A DNA stretch of 8,025 bases from an uncultured Collinsella sp. (GCA_900551185.1 URVF01000067.1:1-8025); one strand, 5' to 3'; shown: positions 1-5,501, numbered from the stretch's first letter. Notes: generated by a model from the letters alone, not told the origin. Translations and numbers: made by a program.

Positions 1-36
1 AGATCGTCGGCAGCGTCAGATGTGTATAAGAGACAG
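1..36 (+). other. Nextera Tn5 adapter (sequencing artefact)
   Basis: Positions 18-36 are the 19-base Tn5 mosaic end AGATGTGTATAAGAGACAG. Positions 4-17 are TCGTCGGCAGCGTC, the read-1 side of the Nextera adapter. The three bases before it (AGA) fit the end of the same index that is seen more fully at the other end of the contig. This is library sequence left in the assembly and not part of the genome. Genomic sequence begins at 37. Confidence 0.98.
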
Positions 37-875
37 TCGTCGGCGTTGGTGGCGGCAAGATCCTCGACACCGCCAAGGCCGTTGCCTACTACCTGGAGTC
101 CCCGGTTATCATTTGCCCCACCATTGCTTCGACCGATGCACCGTGCTCGGCACTTTCGGTGCTCTATACCGATGACGGCCAGTTCGACAAGTACCTCTTC
201 CTTAAGGCGAACCCCAATATCGTCCTTATGGATACGACGGTTATCGCGGCGAGCCCGGTGCGCCTGACGGTTTCCGGTATGGGCGATGCGCTCGCAACCT
301 ATTTCGAGGCTCAGGCGACGCACGATGCCGACGGCGGCACCTGCGCCGGCGGCAAGGGCGGAATGGCCGGCCTGGCGCTCGCCAAGCTCTGCTACGAGAC
401 GCTTATGGCCGATGGCGTCAAGGCCAAGGTCGCGCTGGAGAAGGGCGCGCTGACGCCTGCCGTCGAGCACATCATCGAGGCCAACACGCTGCTCTCCGGT
501 ATTGGCTTTGAGAGCTCGGGCCTTGCTGCCGCTCATGCCATCCACAATGGCCTGACGATGCTGCCCGAGTGCCACAGCATGTATCACGGCGAGAAGGTCG
601 CCTTCGGCACCATCGTCCAGCTGGTACTCGAGGATGCCCCGACCGAGAAGCTCGAGGAAGTCTTGGGCTTCTGCATTGAGCTGGGCCTGCCGGTCACGAT
701 GAAGGAACTTGGCGTTGCCGAGCTTACGCGCGAGCAGGCCATGATTGTTGCCGAGGCCGCCTGCGCGCCCGAGGACACCATGTGCAACATGCCCTTTGAG
801 GTGACGCCCGAGATGGTCGCAAACGCCATTCTGGGTGCAGACGCACTGGGCCACTACTATCTCATGGATGAGTAA
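37..875 (+). CDS. gldA: Glycerol dehydrogenase, N-terminus missing
   Basis: This is an iron-containing alcohol dehydrogenase family enzyme that oxidises glycerol to dihydroxyacetone with NAD+ in the cytoplasm. The open frame starts at 39, inside the NAD-binding motif VGVGGGKILDTAKA, and runs 278 residues to TAA at 873-875. E. coli GldA has about 367 residues, so roughly 90 N-terminal residues are missing because the contig begins in an adapter. Visible family signatures, numbered from the first residue: PTIASTDAPCSALSVLYTD (27-45); GMGDALATYFEA with the metal-ligand Asp at 83; GLAAAHAIHNGL with ligand His 166; MYHGEKVAFG with ligand His 183. All three expected metal ligands are present, so the intact gene is probably functional. 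A strong terminator follows 14 nt after the stop. Identification is firm; only the start is unknown. Confidence 0.93.
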
Positions 876-889
876 ATCAAGCTAAGGAA

Positions 890-923
890 GGGGCAAAGCC
901 AACAGATGGCTTTGCCCCTTTTT
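890..923 (+). terminator. Rho-independent terminator of gldA
   Basis: A perfect 11-bp stem, GGGGCAAAGCC (890-900) with GGCTTTGCCCC (908-918), has a 7-nt loop and is followed directly by TTTTT (919-923). It lies 14 nt after the gldA stop codon, in the expected orientation. Confidence 0.93.
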
Positions 924-927
924 GCTA

Positions 928-958
928 TGGTGCAAAGGGGCAAGGTTACTTTGCACCA
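928..958 (+). repeat. Second stem-loop after the gldA terminator
   Basis: TGGTGCAAAG (928-937) pairs perfectly with CTTTGCACCA (949-958), giving a 10-bp stem with an 11-nt loop. It starts 5 nt after the T-run of the gldA terminator. There is no T-tract behind it, so it is not a normal terminator. It sits about 30 nt before the start of the truncated gldA-like gene and could be an operator, an mRNA 5' structure or an intergenic repeat. The role is unknown. Confidence 0.55.
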
Positions 959-988
959 ATCGTTGTTTGATGAAGGTCGGATTCTCGT

Positions 989-1495
989 ATGGCGCTTCCT
1001 ATGGTTTACGGCGGTCCCGGCCGGTATGTTCAGGGGCCGGGCGAACTGTCGCGTCAAGGCAGGTATTTGTCATGGTTGGGCTGCGCTGCCTATGTCTTGT
1101 TTGACCAGGGCACCGAGGATCGGCTGTGCAGGCAGATCGTCGATGGATTTCTGGACGAAGATCTAAGCGAGCCGTTCTTTAAGATTTATGACGGTCCGTG
1201 TACGGAAGAGGCCGTTGTCGAAATGGCTAAGGAAGCCCAGGCCGAGTATTGCGACATGGTAGTGGGTATTGGCGGCGGCAAAATGCTCGATATCGCCAAG
1301 GCCGTTGCGTTTTATGCCGAGTTGCCGTTGTGCGTATGCCCCACGGCGGCTTCGATGGACGGTCCGTGCAGCGAGATTTCCGATGCCGATTTGCAGGGTG
1401 TTGCAAATGCGGTCTTTAGAAACGAGCGCAATATGGCCAACGAGCAGGCCAAGGTGACCAAACAAAAACTCGTGCAGCTCATGTGCGAGGCATAG
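989..1495 (+). pseudogene. Internally deleted glycerol dehydrogenase-like gene
   Basis: The 168-residue frame begins like glycerol dehydrogenase: GGPGRYVQGPGEL at 8-20, and the NAD-binding motif VVGIGGGKMLDIAKA at 91-105. It continues to PTAASMDGPCSEIS (118-131), matching PTIASTDAPCSALS of the upstream gldA. From about residue 132 it jumps to sequence that aligns with the extreme C-terminus of that enzyme: GVANAVFRNERNMANEQAKVT against IVAEAACAPEDTMCNMPFEVT. About 190 residues are missing between, including the Asp and both His metal ligands, so no dehydrogenase activity is expected. The join is in frame and the frame stays open, so a short NAD-binding protein could still be made. The start is ATG 989: a TGA at 971-973 blocks upstream starts, and AAGG at 973-976 is a weak, distant ribosome site. 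ATG 1001 is an alternative. I read it as a decayed paralogue. Confidence 0.7.
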
Positions 1496-1526
1496 CTTGG
1501 CACTTGATTGACCTTGTGCAATCGAG

Positions 1527-1555
1527 GCGGCGATAGGCCATGGGCTATTTGCCGC
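1527..1555 (+). repeat. Imperfect stem-loop in the gap before the ferredoxin gene
   Basis: GCGGC (1527-1531) pairs with GCCGC (1551-1555). Inside it, ATAG-G-CC (1533-1539) pairs with GGCTAT (1543-1548), with one bulged G and a small internal loop. There is no T-tract after it. It might slow read-through from the gldA-like remnant, but no function can be assigned. Confidence 0.35.
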
Positions 1556-1575
1556 AAAGATGCTCCGCGTGTAAT

Positions 1576-1606
1576 TTGCCCGAGGCGTGGGCCGATAGCG
1601 TATCAT
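1576..1606 (+). promoter_or_regulatory. Possible promoter of the polyferredoxin gene
   Basis: TATCAT (1601-1606) matches five of six -10 consensus positions. TTGCCC (1576-1581) matches four of six -35 positions, but the spacer is 19 nt, which is long. Transcription would begin near 1613 and give a leader of about 34 nt that includes the ribosome site. Weak evidence. Confidence 0.3.
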
Positions 1607-1646
1607 TATCTCTTGCTTGTTTGCACTGCTCAGGGAGGGGCCGCGC

Positions 1647-2900
1647 ATGGCGCAGGAACACGATCTGTTTGATGACATTATCGAGATCAGCAAGGGTTTC
1701 GACTTTCTTAAAAATCCGCTTGGCGGCGTGACCGATGCACTCGATCCGTCGGCGCCGCAGTGGAATCCTGCCGACTACAAGGAGCGCCCGCGCGGCAACA
1801 CCATCCCGTGTCTGACCTGCAAAAACGAAAAGAGCGGCTGCACCGCGTGCATGGACGTGTGCCCGGTCAACGCTATCGAGGTCGAGGAAGACGCCATTGA
1901 GATCCTCGACTCCTGTCGCAAGTGCGGCCTGTGCGCCGCTGCCTGTCCGACCGAGGCAATCATCTCGCCGCGCCTGGCGCCCAAAAACCTGTATGACGAT
2001 ATCGTCTCTGCTGCTACGAGCCACGAGACCGCCTACGTCACCTGCACGCGCGCCCTCAAGCGCATGCCGCGCGAAAACGAGGTCGTCGTTGCCTGCGTGG
2101 GCGATATTACGGCCGAGACCTGGTTCTCGGTACTGGCAGACTATCCCAACGTGAGTGTGTACCTGCCGTTGGGCGTGTGCGATAAATGCCGCAACACCGG
2201 CGGTGAGGACATTCTGGGCGAGGCGATTGCGAAGGCCGAAGAGTGGTCTGGCACGGGTATGGGCCTGGAGGTCGATCCCAAGAGCCTCAAGTGCCATAAG
2301 CGCCGCGAGTACGAGCGCAAGGAGTACATGGAAAGGATTGCCCGCACCACGGGCCTGACGGTGACCAAGCTCAACCCGGCGACGGCGGCGCTGGCCTCGG
2401 TGACGCAAAAGCTCAAGGCCCATCGCCATCAGATTACCCAGCTGGAGCGCACGCTCAACACCATGTGCGGCACCACGACGACCAAGCGTCGCCGTTCGCT
2501 CACGCACGGGCGTCAACTGGTACTCTCGACGCTGCAAAACCATCCCGAGCTTGCCCAGAACATGCAGGTGAGCACGCCGGAGTGCGATTTTGACAAGTGC
2601 ACGTCGTGCGGCGAGTGCGTCAACGTGTGCCCCACGTTTGCCTGCGATCTGGTGGGAAGCGGCCGCTTTGCGTTGGAGTCCACGTATTGTTTGGGCTGCG
2701 GTGCCTGTGTCAAGGTATGTCCCGAGCATGTGCTCAAGCTTGTTGAGCACGACGCGTCCAATCTGGTCGTCGTCGATCCCGAGGCCGAGGAAAAGGCCGC
2801 CCAGAAGGCGAAGGCTCACGAAGAGGCCCAGAAGGCCAAGGCCGAGGCAAAGGCCAAGCTTGACAAGATGCTCGATCAGGTGGAGAAGCTCGCGGACTAG
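1647..2900 (+). CDS. Four-cluster [4Fe-4S] polyferredoxin-like protein
   Basis: The 417-residue soluble protein has four ferredoxin-type cysteine motifs. They are C58/C65-x2-C68-x3-C72-P (with an extra C55), C90-x2-C93-x2-C96-x3-C100-P, C318-x2-C321-x2-C324-x3-C328-P and C348-x2-C351-x2-C354-x3-C358-P. They form two pairs at either end. Between them is a domain of about 200 residues with further cysteines (C133, C150, CDKC at 178-181, C216). Its pattern, VVVACVG followed by VYLPLGVCDKC, loosely recalls the FlpD/MvhD subunit that passes electrons in hydrogenase and heterodisulfide reductase complexes; this is inference. The last 40 residues are an Ala/Lys/Glu-rich helix, probably a coiled coil. 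No signal peptide or membrane segment is seen. ATG 1647 is chosen because AGGGAGGGG (1632-1640) lies 6 nt upstream; an in-frame ATG at 1617 lies before that site. The redox partner is unknown. Confidence 0.88.
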   Translation: MAQEHDLFDDIIEISKGFDFLKNPLGGVTDALDPSAPQWNPADYKERPRGNTIPCLTCKNEKSGCTACMDVCPVNAIEVEEDAIEILDSCRKCGLCAAACPTEAIISPRLAPKNLYDDIVSAATSHETAYVTCTRALKRMPRENEVVVACVGDITAETWFSVLADYPNVSVYLPLGVCDKCRNTGGEDILGEAIAKAEEWSGTGMGLEVDPKSLKCHKRREYERKEYMERIARTTGLTVTKLNPATAALASVTQKLKAHRHQITQLERTLNTMCGTTTTKRRRSLTHGRQLVLSTLQNHPELAQNMQVSTPECDFDKCTSCGECVNVCPTFACDLVGSGRFALESTYCLGCGACVKVCPEHVLKLVEHDASNLVVVDPEAEEKAAQKAKAHEEAQKAKAEAKAKLDKMLDQVEKLAD

Positions 2901-2927
2901 TCAGCGAGCTCTATCTCTGCTTCATTT

Positions 2928-2971
2928 GCGCCGCCGCGGTGTCCGGATTCGCCCGGATGCTGCGGCGGCGC
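2928..2971 (+). repeat. Long GC-rich stem-loop between ferredoxin gene and ychF
   Basis: GCGCCGCCGC (2928-2937) pairs perfectly with GCGGCGGCGC (2962-2971), and TCCGG (2942-2946) with CCGGA (2953-2957) around a 6-nt loop. The four positions between can pair as G-U/G-C in RNA, so the RNA stem is 19 bp without a bulge. It lies 27 nt after the ferredoxin stop. It is followed by TATACTTATA rather than a T-run, so it may terminate imperfectly or protect the 3' end of the upstream mRNA. Confidence 0.7.
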
Positions 2972-2977
2972 TATACT
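2972..2977 (+). promoter_or_regulatory. Possible -10 element of the ychF operon
   Basis: TATACT is a good -10 hexamer, 37 nt before the ychF start codon. No convincing -35 is present at 16-18 nt because that position is inside the GC-rich stem-loop. Transcription would begin near 2984. Low confidence. Confidence 0.35.
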
Positions 2978-3014
2978 TATACGGTTTGAAGTACCTGTAC
3001 CAAAAGGAGCTGTC

Positions 3015-4091
3015 GTGTCCCTTTCCATCGGTATCGTGGGCCTGCCCAACGTGGGCAAGTCGACGCTGTTCACCGCGCTTACCAAAAAGACCGGCCTTGC
3101 CGCCAACTACCCGTTTGCCACGATCGACCCCAACGTGGGTATCGTCGACGTGCCCGATAGCCGCTTGCAAAAGCTTGCCGACATCGTTAACCCGGGCCGC
3201 ATTGTGCCGGCGACGGTCGAGTTCGTCGACATCGCAGGTCTGGTGAAGGGCGCTAACGAGGGCGAGGGCCTGGGCAACCAGTTCCTGGCCAACATTCGCG
3301 AGACCGACGCCATCTGCGAGGTCGTGCGCTACTTTAAGGACCCCAACGTCATGCGTGAGGTGGGCCGCACGGGCGAGTTCGTCGATCCCGCCGGCGATGC
3401 CGACACCATCATGACCGAGCTCATCCTGGCCGACATGGGCACGCTCGAGAAGCAGCTGCCTAAGCTCGAGAAGGAGGCCAAGCGCGACAAGGAGCTCATG
3501 CCCAAGTTCGAGGTTGCCAAGCGCCTGCTTGCCTGGCTCAACGAGGGCAAGCGCGCCGCATCCATGGAGATGACCGACGAGGAGCGTGCCGCCGCCAAGG
3601 GGCTGTTCCTGCTCACCATGAAGCCCATCCTGTATGTGGCCAACGTGGACGAGGATATGCTCAACGACGATCTGGCGCCCATCGATGGTGTCAAGCCGCT
3701 GCCCATCTGCGCCAAGATCGAGGCAGAGCTTTCCGAGCTCGATCCCGAGGACGCCGCCGACTACCTGGAGAGCCTGGGCCTGGAGCAGCCCGGCCTGGAC
3801 GTGCTCGCTCAGGCTGCCTACAAGCTGCTCGGCCTGCAGTCGTTCTTTACGGCCGGCGAGATGGAGGTCAAGGCCTGGACGGTTCGTCAGGGCGCGACCG
3901 CCCCGCAGGCCGCCGGCGTCATCCACACCGATTTTGAGCGCGGCTTTATTAAGGCCGAGGTCATTGGCTACGACGACTACATCGAGCTCGGCGGCGAGCA
4001 GGGCGCCAAGGCCGCCGGCAAGTTGCGTATTGAGGGCAAGGACTATGTCATGGCCGATGGCGACGTCGTGCACTTCCGCTTTAACGTGTAA
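3015..4091 (+). CDS. ychF: Ribosome-binding ATPase YchF (Obg family)
   Basis: YchF/OLA1 proteins are cytoplasmic P-loop NTPases that bind the ribosome and prefer ATP; they are linked to stress responses and translation. The 358 residues match the usual length (E. coli 363). G1 is GLPNVGKS (9-16) and G3 is DIAGLVKGA (72-80), followed by NEGEGLGNQFL. The G4 position reads NVDE (210-213) instead of NKxD, the known reason for ATP preference. A helical insert spans about 140-200. The C-terminal TGS domain includes TAPQAAGVIHTDFERGFIKA. The start is GTG 3015, with AAGGAG (3004-3009) 5 nt upstream. There is no His anywhere in the ATPase domain: the place of the reported catalytic His114 of E. coli YchF holds Arg 114 (NVMRE), and the usual HVVR reads EVVR. 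The next gene follows after 11 nt, probably in one operon. Confidence 0.97.
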   Translation: MSLSIGIVGLPNVGKSTLFTALTKKTGLAANYPFATIDPNVGIVDVPDSRLQKLADIVNPGRIVPATVEFVDIAGLVKGANEGEGLGNQFLANIRETDAICEVVRYFKDPNVMREVGRTGEFVDPAGDADTIMTELILADMGTLEKQLPKLEKEAKRDKELMPKFEVAKRLLAWLNEGKRAASMEMTDEERAAAKGLFLLTMKPILYVANVDEDMLNDDLAPIDGVKPLPICAKIEAELSELDPEDAADYLESLGLEQPGLDVLAQAAYKLLGLQSFFTAGEMEVKAWTVRQGATAPQAAGVIHTDFERGFIKAEVIGYDDYIELGGEQGAKAAGKLRIEGKDYVMADGDVVHFRFNV

Positions 4092-4102
4092 GGACGACGC
4101 AT

Positions 4103-4486
4103 ATGTTCAAATATGGCAAAAAAGCTGGCTACATGGGTATTGCGCTGCTCGTACTTGCGGTGATTCCGCTGGTGGTCGCAGCGTGTGTTATCCCCAACAT
4201 TGGCCCCGAGGTGGCAACGAAGTTTAACGCCGCCGGCGAGGTGACGCGCTGGGGTAAGAGCTACGAGCTGCTGGCACTGCCGGTACTCAATCTGCTGCTG
4301 AGCGTGGCGACGTACTTTACGGCGGGACGCCAAGCCAAGAACAATGACGACTCCGCCGCCATGGCGCGCATCGTGTGCGAGCGCTACCTGCGCAACGGTT
4401 GCATTACGGGTGTGTTCCTCAACGTGATCAACGTTTACTTTATGTACTCGGCGATTACCGGAACGGGCTTTGGCTTTGGTTTCTAG
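4103..4486 (+). CDS. DUF1648-like three-helix membrane protein
   Basis: This 127-residue protein has three predicted membrane helices, at about 9-31, 54-73 and 98-120. The short loop after the first helix carries PNIGPEVATKFNAAGEVTRWG (31-51). This resembles the DUF1648 signature (P-x-HFN-x-x-G-x-x-x-xWG), found in the N-terminal part of SdpI-type immunity proteins and in many small Gram-positive membrane proteins. It is about the length of the DUF1648 part alone, much shorter than SdpI. The start is ATG 4103, with AAGGA (4090-4094) overlapping the ychF stop codon, so translation is probably coupled to ychF. The C-terminus is Gly/Phe rich (GTGFGFGF). Function is unknown. A role in immunity would be speculation because no toxin gene is beside it. 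Confidence 0.8.
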   Translation: MFKYGKKAGYMGIALLVLAVIPLVVAACVIPNIGPEVATKFNAAGEVTRWGKSYELLALPVLNLLLSVATYFTAGRQAKNNDDSAAMARIVCERYLRNGCITGVFLNVINVYFMYSAITGTGFGFGF

Positions 4487-4495
4487 CTTGTCCTT

Positions 4496-4885
4496 TTAAG
4501 CAACGAGCCTGCACGCATATTCAATGGCTGCTGCGAGGCCGCCGCTCGATCGTGGTCGAAAGACTACATCGGCGGCGGCCTCGTTTTCGTATCCGGCGCC
4601 GCGAAGGGCGAGTGCGATACCGGCTTCTAAAAGGAGCGGCAGGCCTCGTTGGCTGGTTGCGATTACGGCAGCCTGATTGAGCGAGCAGCCGTGCGTTTGG
4701 CATCGGATGGCAAGTTCACCTTGCGCCGGGCAAGGGGCCAGAACGGCGGCGACGCGACTTGATAGCAATGCAAATGCTGTGCGCTCATCGGGCGAAAGGC
4801 ATTCAGCTTCAACGACGACGAGCTTGGGCGGCGCGCTGTTTGTGCGAAGCGTGGCTCGGTACATGCGGACCGAAGAACCCGACAT
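4496..4885 (-). CDS. Unrecognised 129-residue protein
   Basis: I do not recognise this family. The gene is probably real because AGGAG lies 6 nt before ATG 4885, and because the frame is open for 129 codons with codon choice like its neighbours. The protein has no signal peptide or clear membrane segment. It is rich in Ala and Leu and has five cysteines (29, 52, 62, 67, 125), including C62-x4-C67. The segment KLVVVEAECLSPDERTAF (21-38) looks like a strand followed by a helix. The gene is divergent from the XRE regulator at 4962 and shares with it an upstream region holding a perfect 24-bp palindrome, so it is probably that regulator's target. It converges with the DUF1648-like gene (9 bp between the stops), and its 3' end carries the terminator palindrome of that operon. 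It could be a lineage-restricted protein; a spurious frame is less likely. Confidence 0.6.
   Translation of the reverse strand: MSGSSVRMYRATLRTNSAPPKLVVVEAECLSPDERTAFALLSSRVAAVLAPCPAQGELAIRCQTHGCSLNQAAVIATSQRGLPLLLEAGIALALRGAGYENEAAADVVFRPRSSGGLAAAIEYACRLVA
4534..4587 (+). terminator. Terminator of the ychF operon, inside the convergent gene
   Basis: CGAGGCCGCCGC (4534-4545) pairs with GCGGCGGCCTCG (4572-4583). After a bulged T, CGAT (4547-4550) pairs with ATCG (4568-4571); after a bulged C, GTGGTC (4552-4557) pairs with GACTAC (4562-4567, one G-U). This gives a 22-bp stem with a GAAA tetraloop (4558-4561), followed by TTTT (4584-4587). The T-run is on the + strand side only. It lies about 47 nt after the stop of the DUF1648-like gene, and within the last codons of the opposing gene at 4496-4885. 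Confidence 0.85.
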
Positions 4886-4908
4886 AGAAAACTCCTGTGT
4901 ATTCGGGA

Positions 4909-4932
4909 AAACGTAAACTATAGTTTACGTTT
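4909..4932. promoter_or_regulatory. Perfect 24-bp palindrome, likely operator with divergent -10s
   Basis: The half AAACGTAAACTA (4909-4920) is followed by its exact reverse complement (4921-4932). The centre contains ACTATAGT, so both strands carry TATAGT, a good -10 hexamer. A bound dimer would block both divergent promoters at once. It is 23 nt before the ATG of the gene at 4885 and 29 nt before the ATG of the XRE gene at 4962. No clear -35 is seen on either side. Autoregulation by the XRE protein is the natural reading (inference). Confidence 0.75.
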
Positions 4933-4961
4933 ATGTTCGGCTCCATTTCAAACTCGGCTGC

Positions 4962-5180
4962 ATGGACGAACGTGCGAAACAGATTCTTGGCAGGCGGGTC
5001 GAAGAGACACGCAGGGACCTTGGTATCTCCAAGGTTGATTTTTGTGTGGCGACAGGAATCAGCCGACCCTACCTCGACCGAATCGAAGATGGGACGGCAA
5101 ATTTCACGCTCAAGGTTCTATTTAAGATCGCGCCCGCACTCGGCATGACGGTGTCAGAGCTTCTCGAGGGTATCGAATAG
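4962..5180 (+). CDS. Small XRE-family (Cro/cI-type) transcriptional regulator
   Basis: The 72-residue protein is almost entirely a helix-turn-helix domain of the Cro/cI type. Helices 2 and 3 are at about 23-43 (ISKVDFCVATGISRPYLDRI), followed by EDGTANFTLKVLFKIAPALGMTVSELLEGI, which matches the usual XRE pattern of RIExGxxxPxxxxLxxIAxALGxxxxELL. There is no second domain, so it would act as a simple DNA-binding dimer. The start is the only in-frame ATG; a TAA at 4914-4916 closes the frame upstream. No purine-rich ribosome site precedes it, unlike its neighbours, so it may be weakly translated. The adjacent 24-bp palindrome is the likely binding site. No clear terminator follows. Confidence 0.85.
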   Translation: MDERAKQILGRRVEETRRDLGISKVDFCVATGISRPYLDRIEDGTANFTLKVLFKIAPALGMTVSELLEGIE

Positions 5181-5215
5181 GGCGTTCCCTCGCTGTATTT
5201 GACGCTCTTTGGGCG

Positions 5216-5459
5216 GGTCCCCCTGGTTGCGATGTGCAAAATCGCGAGTATTCAGCACCAGTTCGGCCGTAGATGGTAGCTCGAGCGGCTGGCTTTGCCT
5301 TTTTGACAGTAGATAATCCACACGCTAAATAAAAATGAGGAATAAATATTTACTAAACGGACCCTTCGTCCTAAAAGTTCGCCTAATAATCGGCCGATTC
5401 TATGCGTCCGGAGGAGAAATTGCAGAATACTCCGATTTTTGCACGGCCCGAGGGGGACC
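5216..5459. repeat. 244-bp element bounded by inverted repeats
   Basis: The left end carries GGTCCCCCT (5216-5224) and GTGCAAAATCGCGAGTATTC within 5234-5257. The right end carries the reverse complements: AGGGGGACC (5451-5459) and the 24-nt match at 5421-5444. The 24-nt arms agree at 19 of 24 positions without gaps, and the outer 9-nt arms agree perfectly. The core is AT-rich (17 G/C in the 60 bases of 5301-5360) in a GC-rich genome, and holds TTGACA (5303-5308) and the palindrome AATCGGCCGATT (5388-5399). No target-site duplication or transposase is seen. It fills most of the gene-poor gap between the XRE gene and the asparaginase gene. It may be a MITE-like or dispersed intergenic repeat. 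Confidence 0.55.
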
Positions 5460-5472
5460 ACCTGTCGTTTAA
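5335..5472 (+). CDS. Possible 45-residue peptide gene in the repeat element
   Basis: An open frame from ATG 5335 to TAA 5472 encodes a 45-residue basic peptide with the segment AEYSDFCTARGGPP near its end. The inverted left repeat, read on the - strand (5256 to 5215), encodes AEYSRFCTSQPGGP. Apart from the Arg/Asp codon, the differences in the eight-residue core are all at third codon positions, and the length difference is one whole codon. This suggests a coding history. Against it: there is no ribosome site before ATG 5335, the upstream TTGACA is too close to provide a leader, and the left copy has no start codon. It converges on the asparaginase gene, with 29 nt between the stops. Confidence 0.25.
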   Translation: MRNKYLLNGPFVLKVRLIIGRFYASGGEIAEYSDFCTARGGPPVV

Positions 5473-5501
5473 GGCTGCGATAAGTGGAGCTGCCTTAGGG
5501 A

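Noticed and set aside
37..44. TCGTCGGC right after the adapter repeats the first eight adapter bases
   Set aside because: It encodes the VG of the NAD-binding motif VGVGGGK in the gldA frame, so it is genomic and the match is chance.
22..267. Open frame of 81 codons on the + strand starting in the 5' adapter
   Set aside because: It begins inside the Tn5 mosaic end (MYKRQ) and then runs out of frame through gldA.
1617..1646. Upstream ATG start for the polyferredoxin gene
   Set aside because: It would place the ribosome site AGGGAGGGG (1632-1640) inside the coding region; ATG 1647 has proper spacing.
1545..2819. Long - strand open frame (424 codons) opposite the polyferredoxin gene
   Set aside because: It is a shadow of GC-rich coding sequence. 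The + frame has four ferredoxin motifs and a strong ribosome site.
2922..4073. Long - strand open frame (383 codons) opposite ychF
   Set aside because: Antisense shadow; YchF on the + strand is unambiguous.
4103..4486. Bacteriocin immunity (SdpI-like) function for the DUF1648-like protein
   Set aside because: Only the DUF1648-type part is present and no toxin or SdpR-like gene is adjacent; the tight link is to ychF.
4933..5148. Overlapping + frame starting at ATG 4933
   Set aside because: It runs out of frame through the XRE gene, whose translation is a clear helix-turn-helix protein.
5470..5497. TAAGGC/GCCTTA stem just after the ansA stop, as an ansA terminator
   Set aside because: Only 6 bp with a 16-nt loop, and no T-run on the - strand side.
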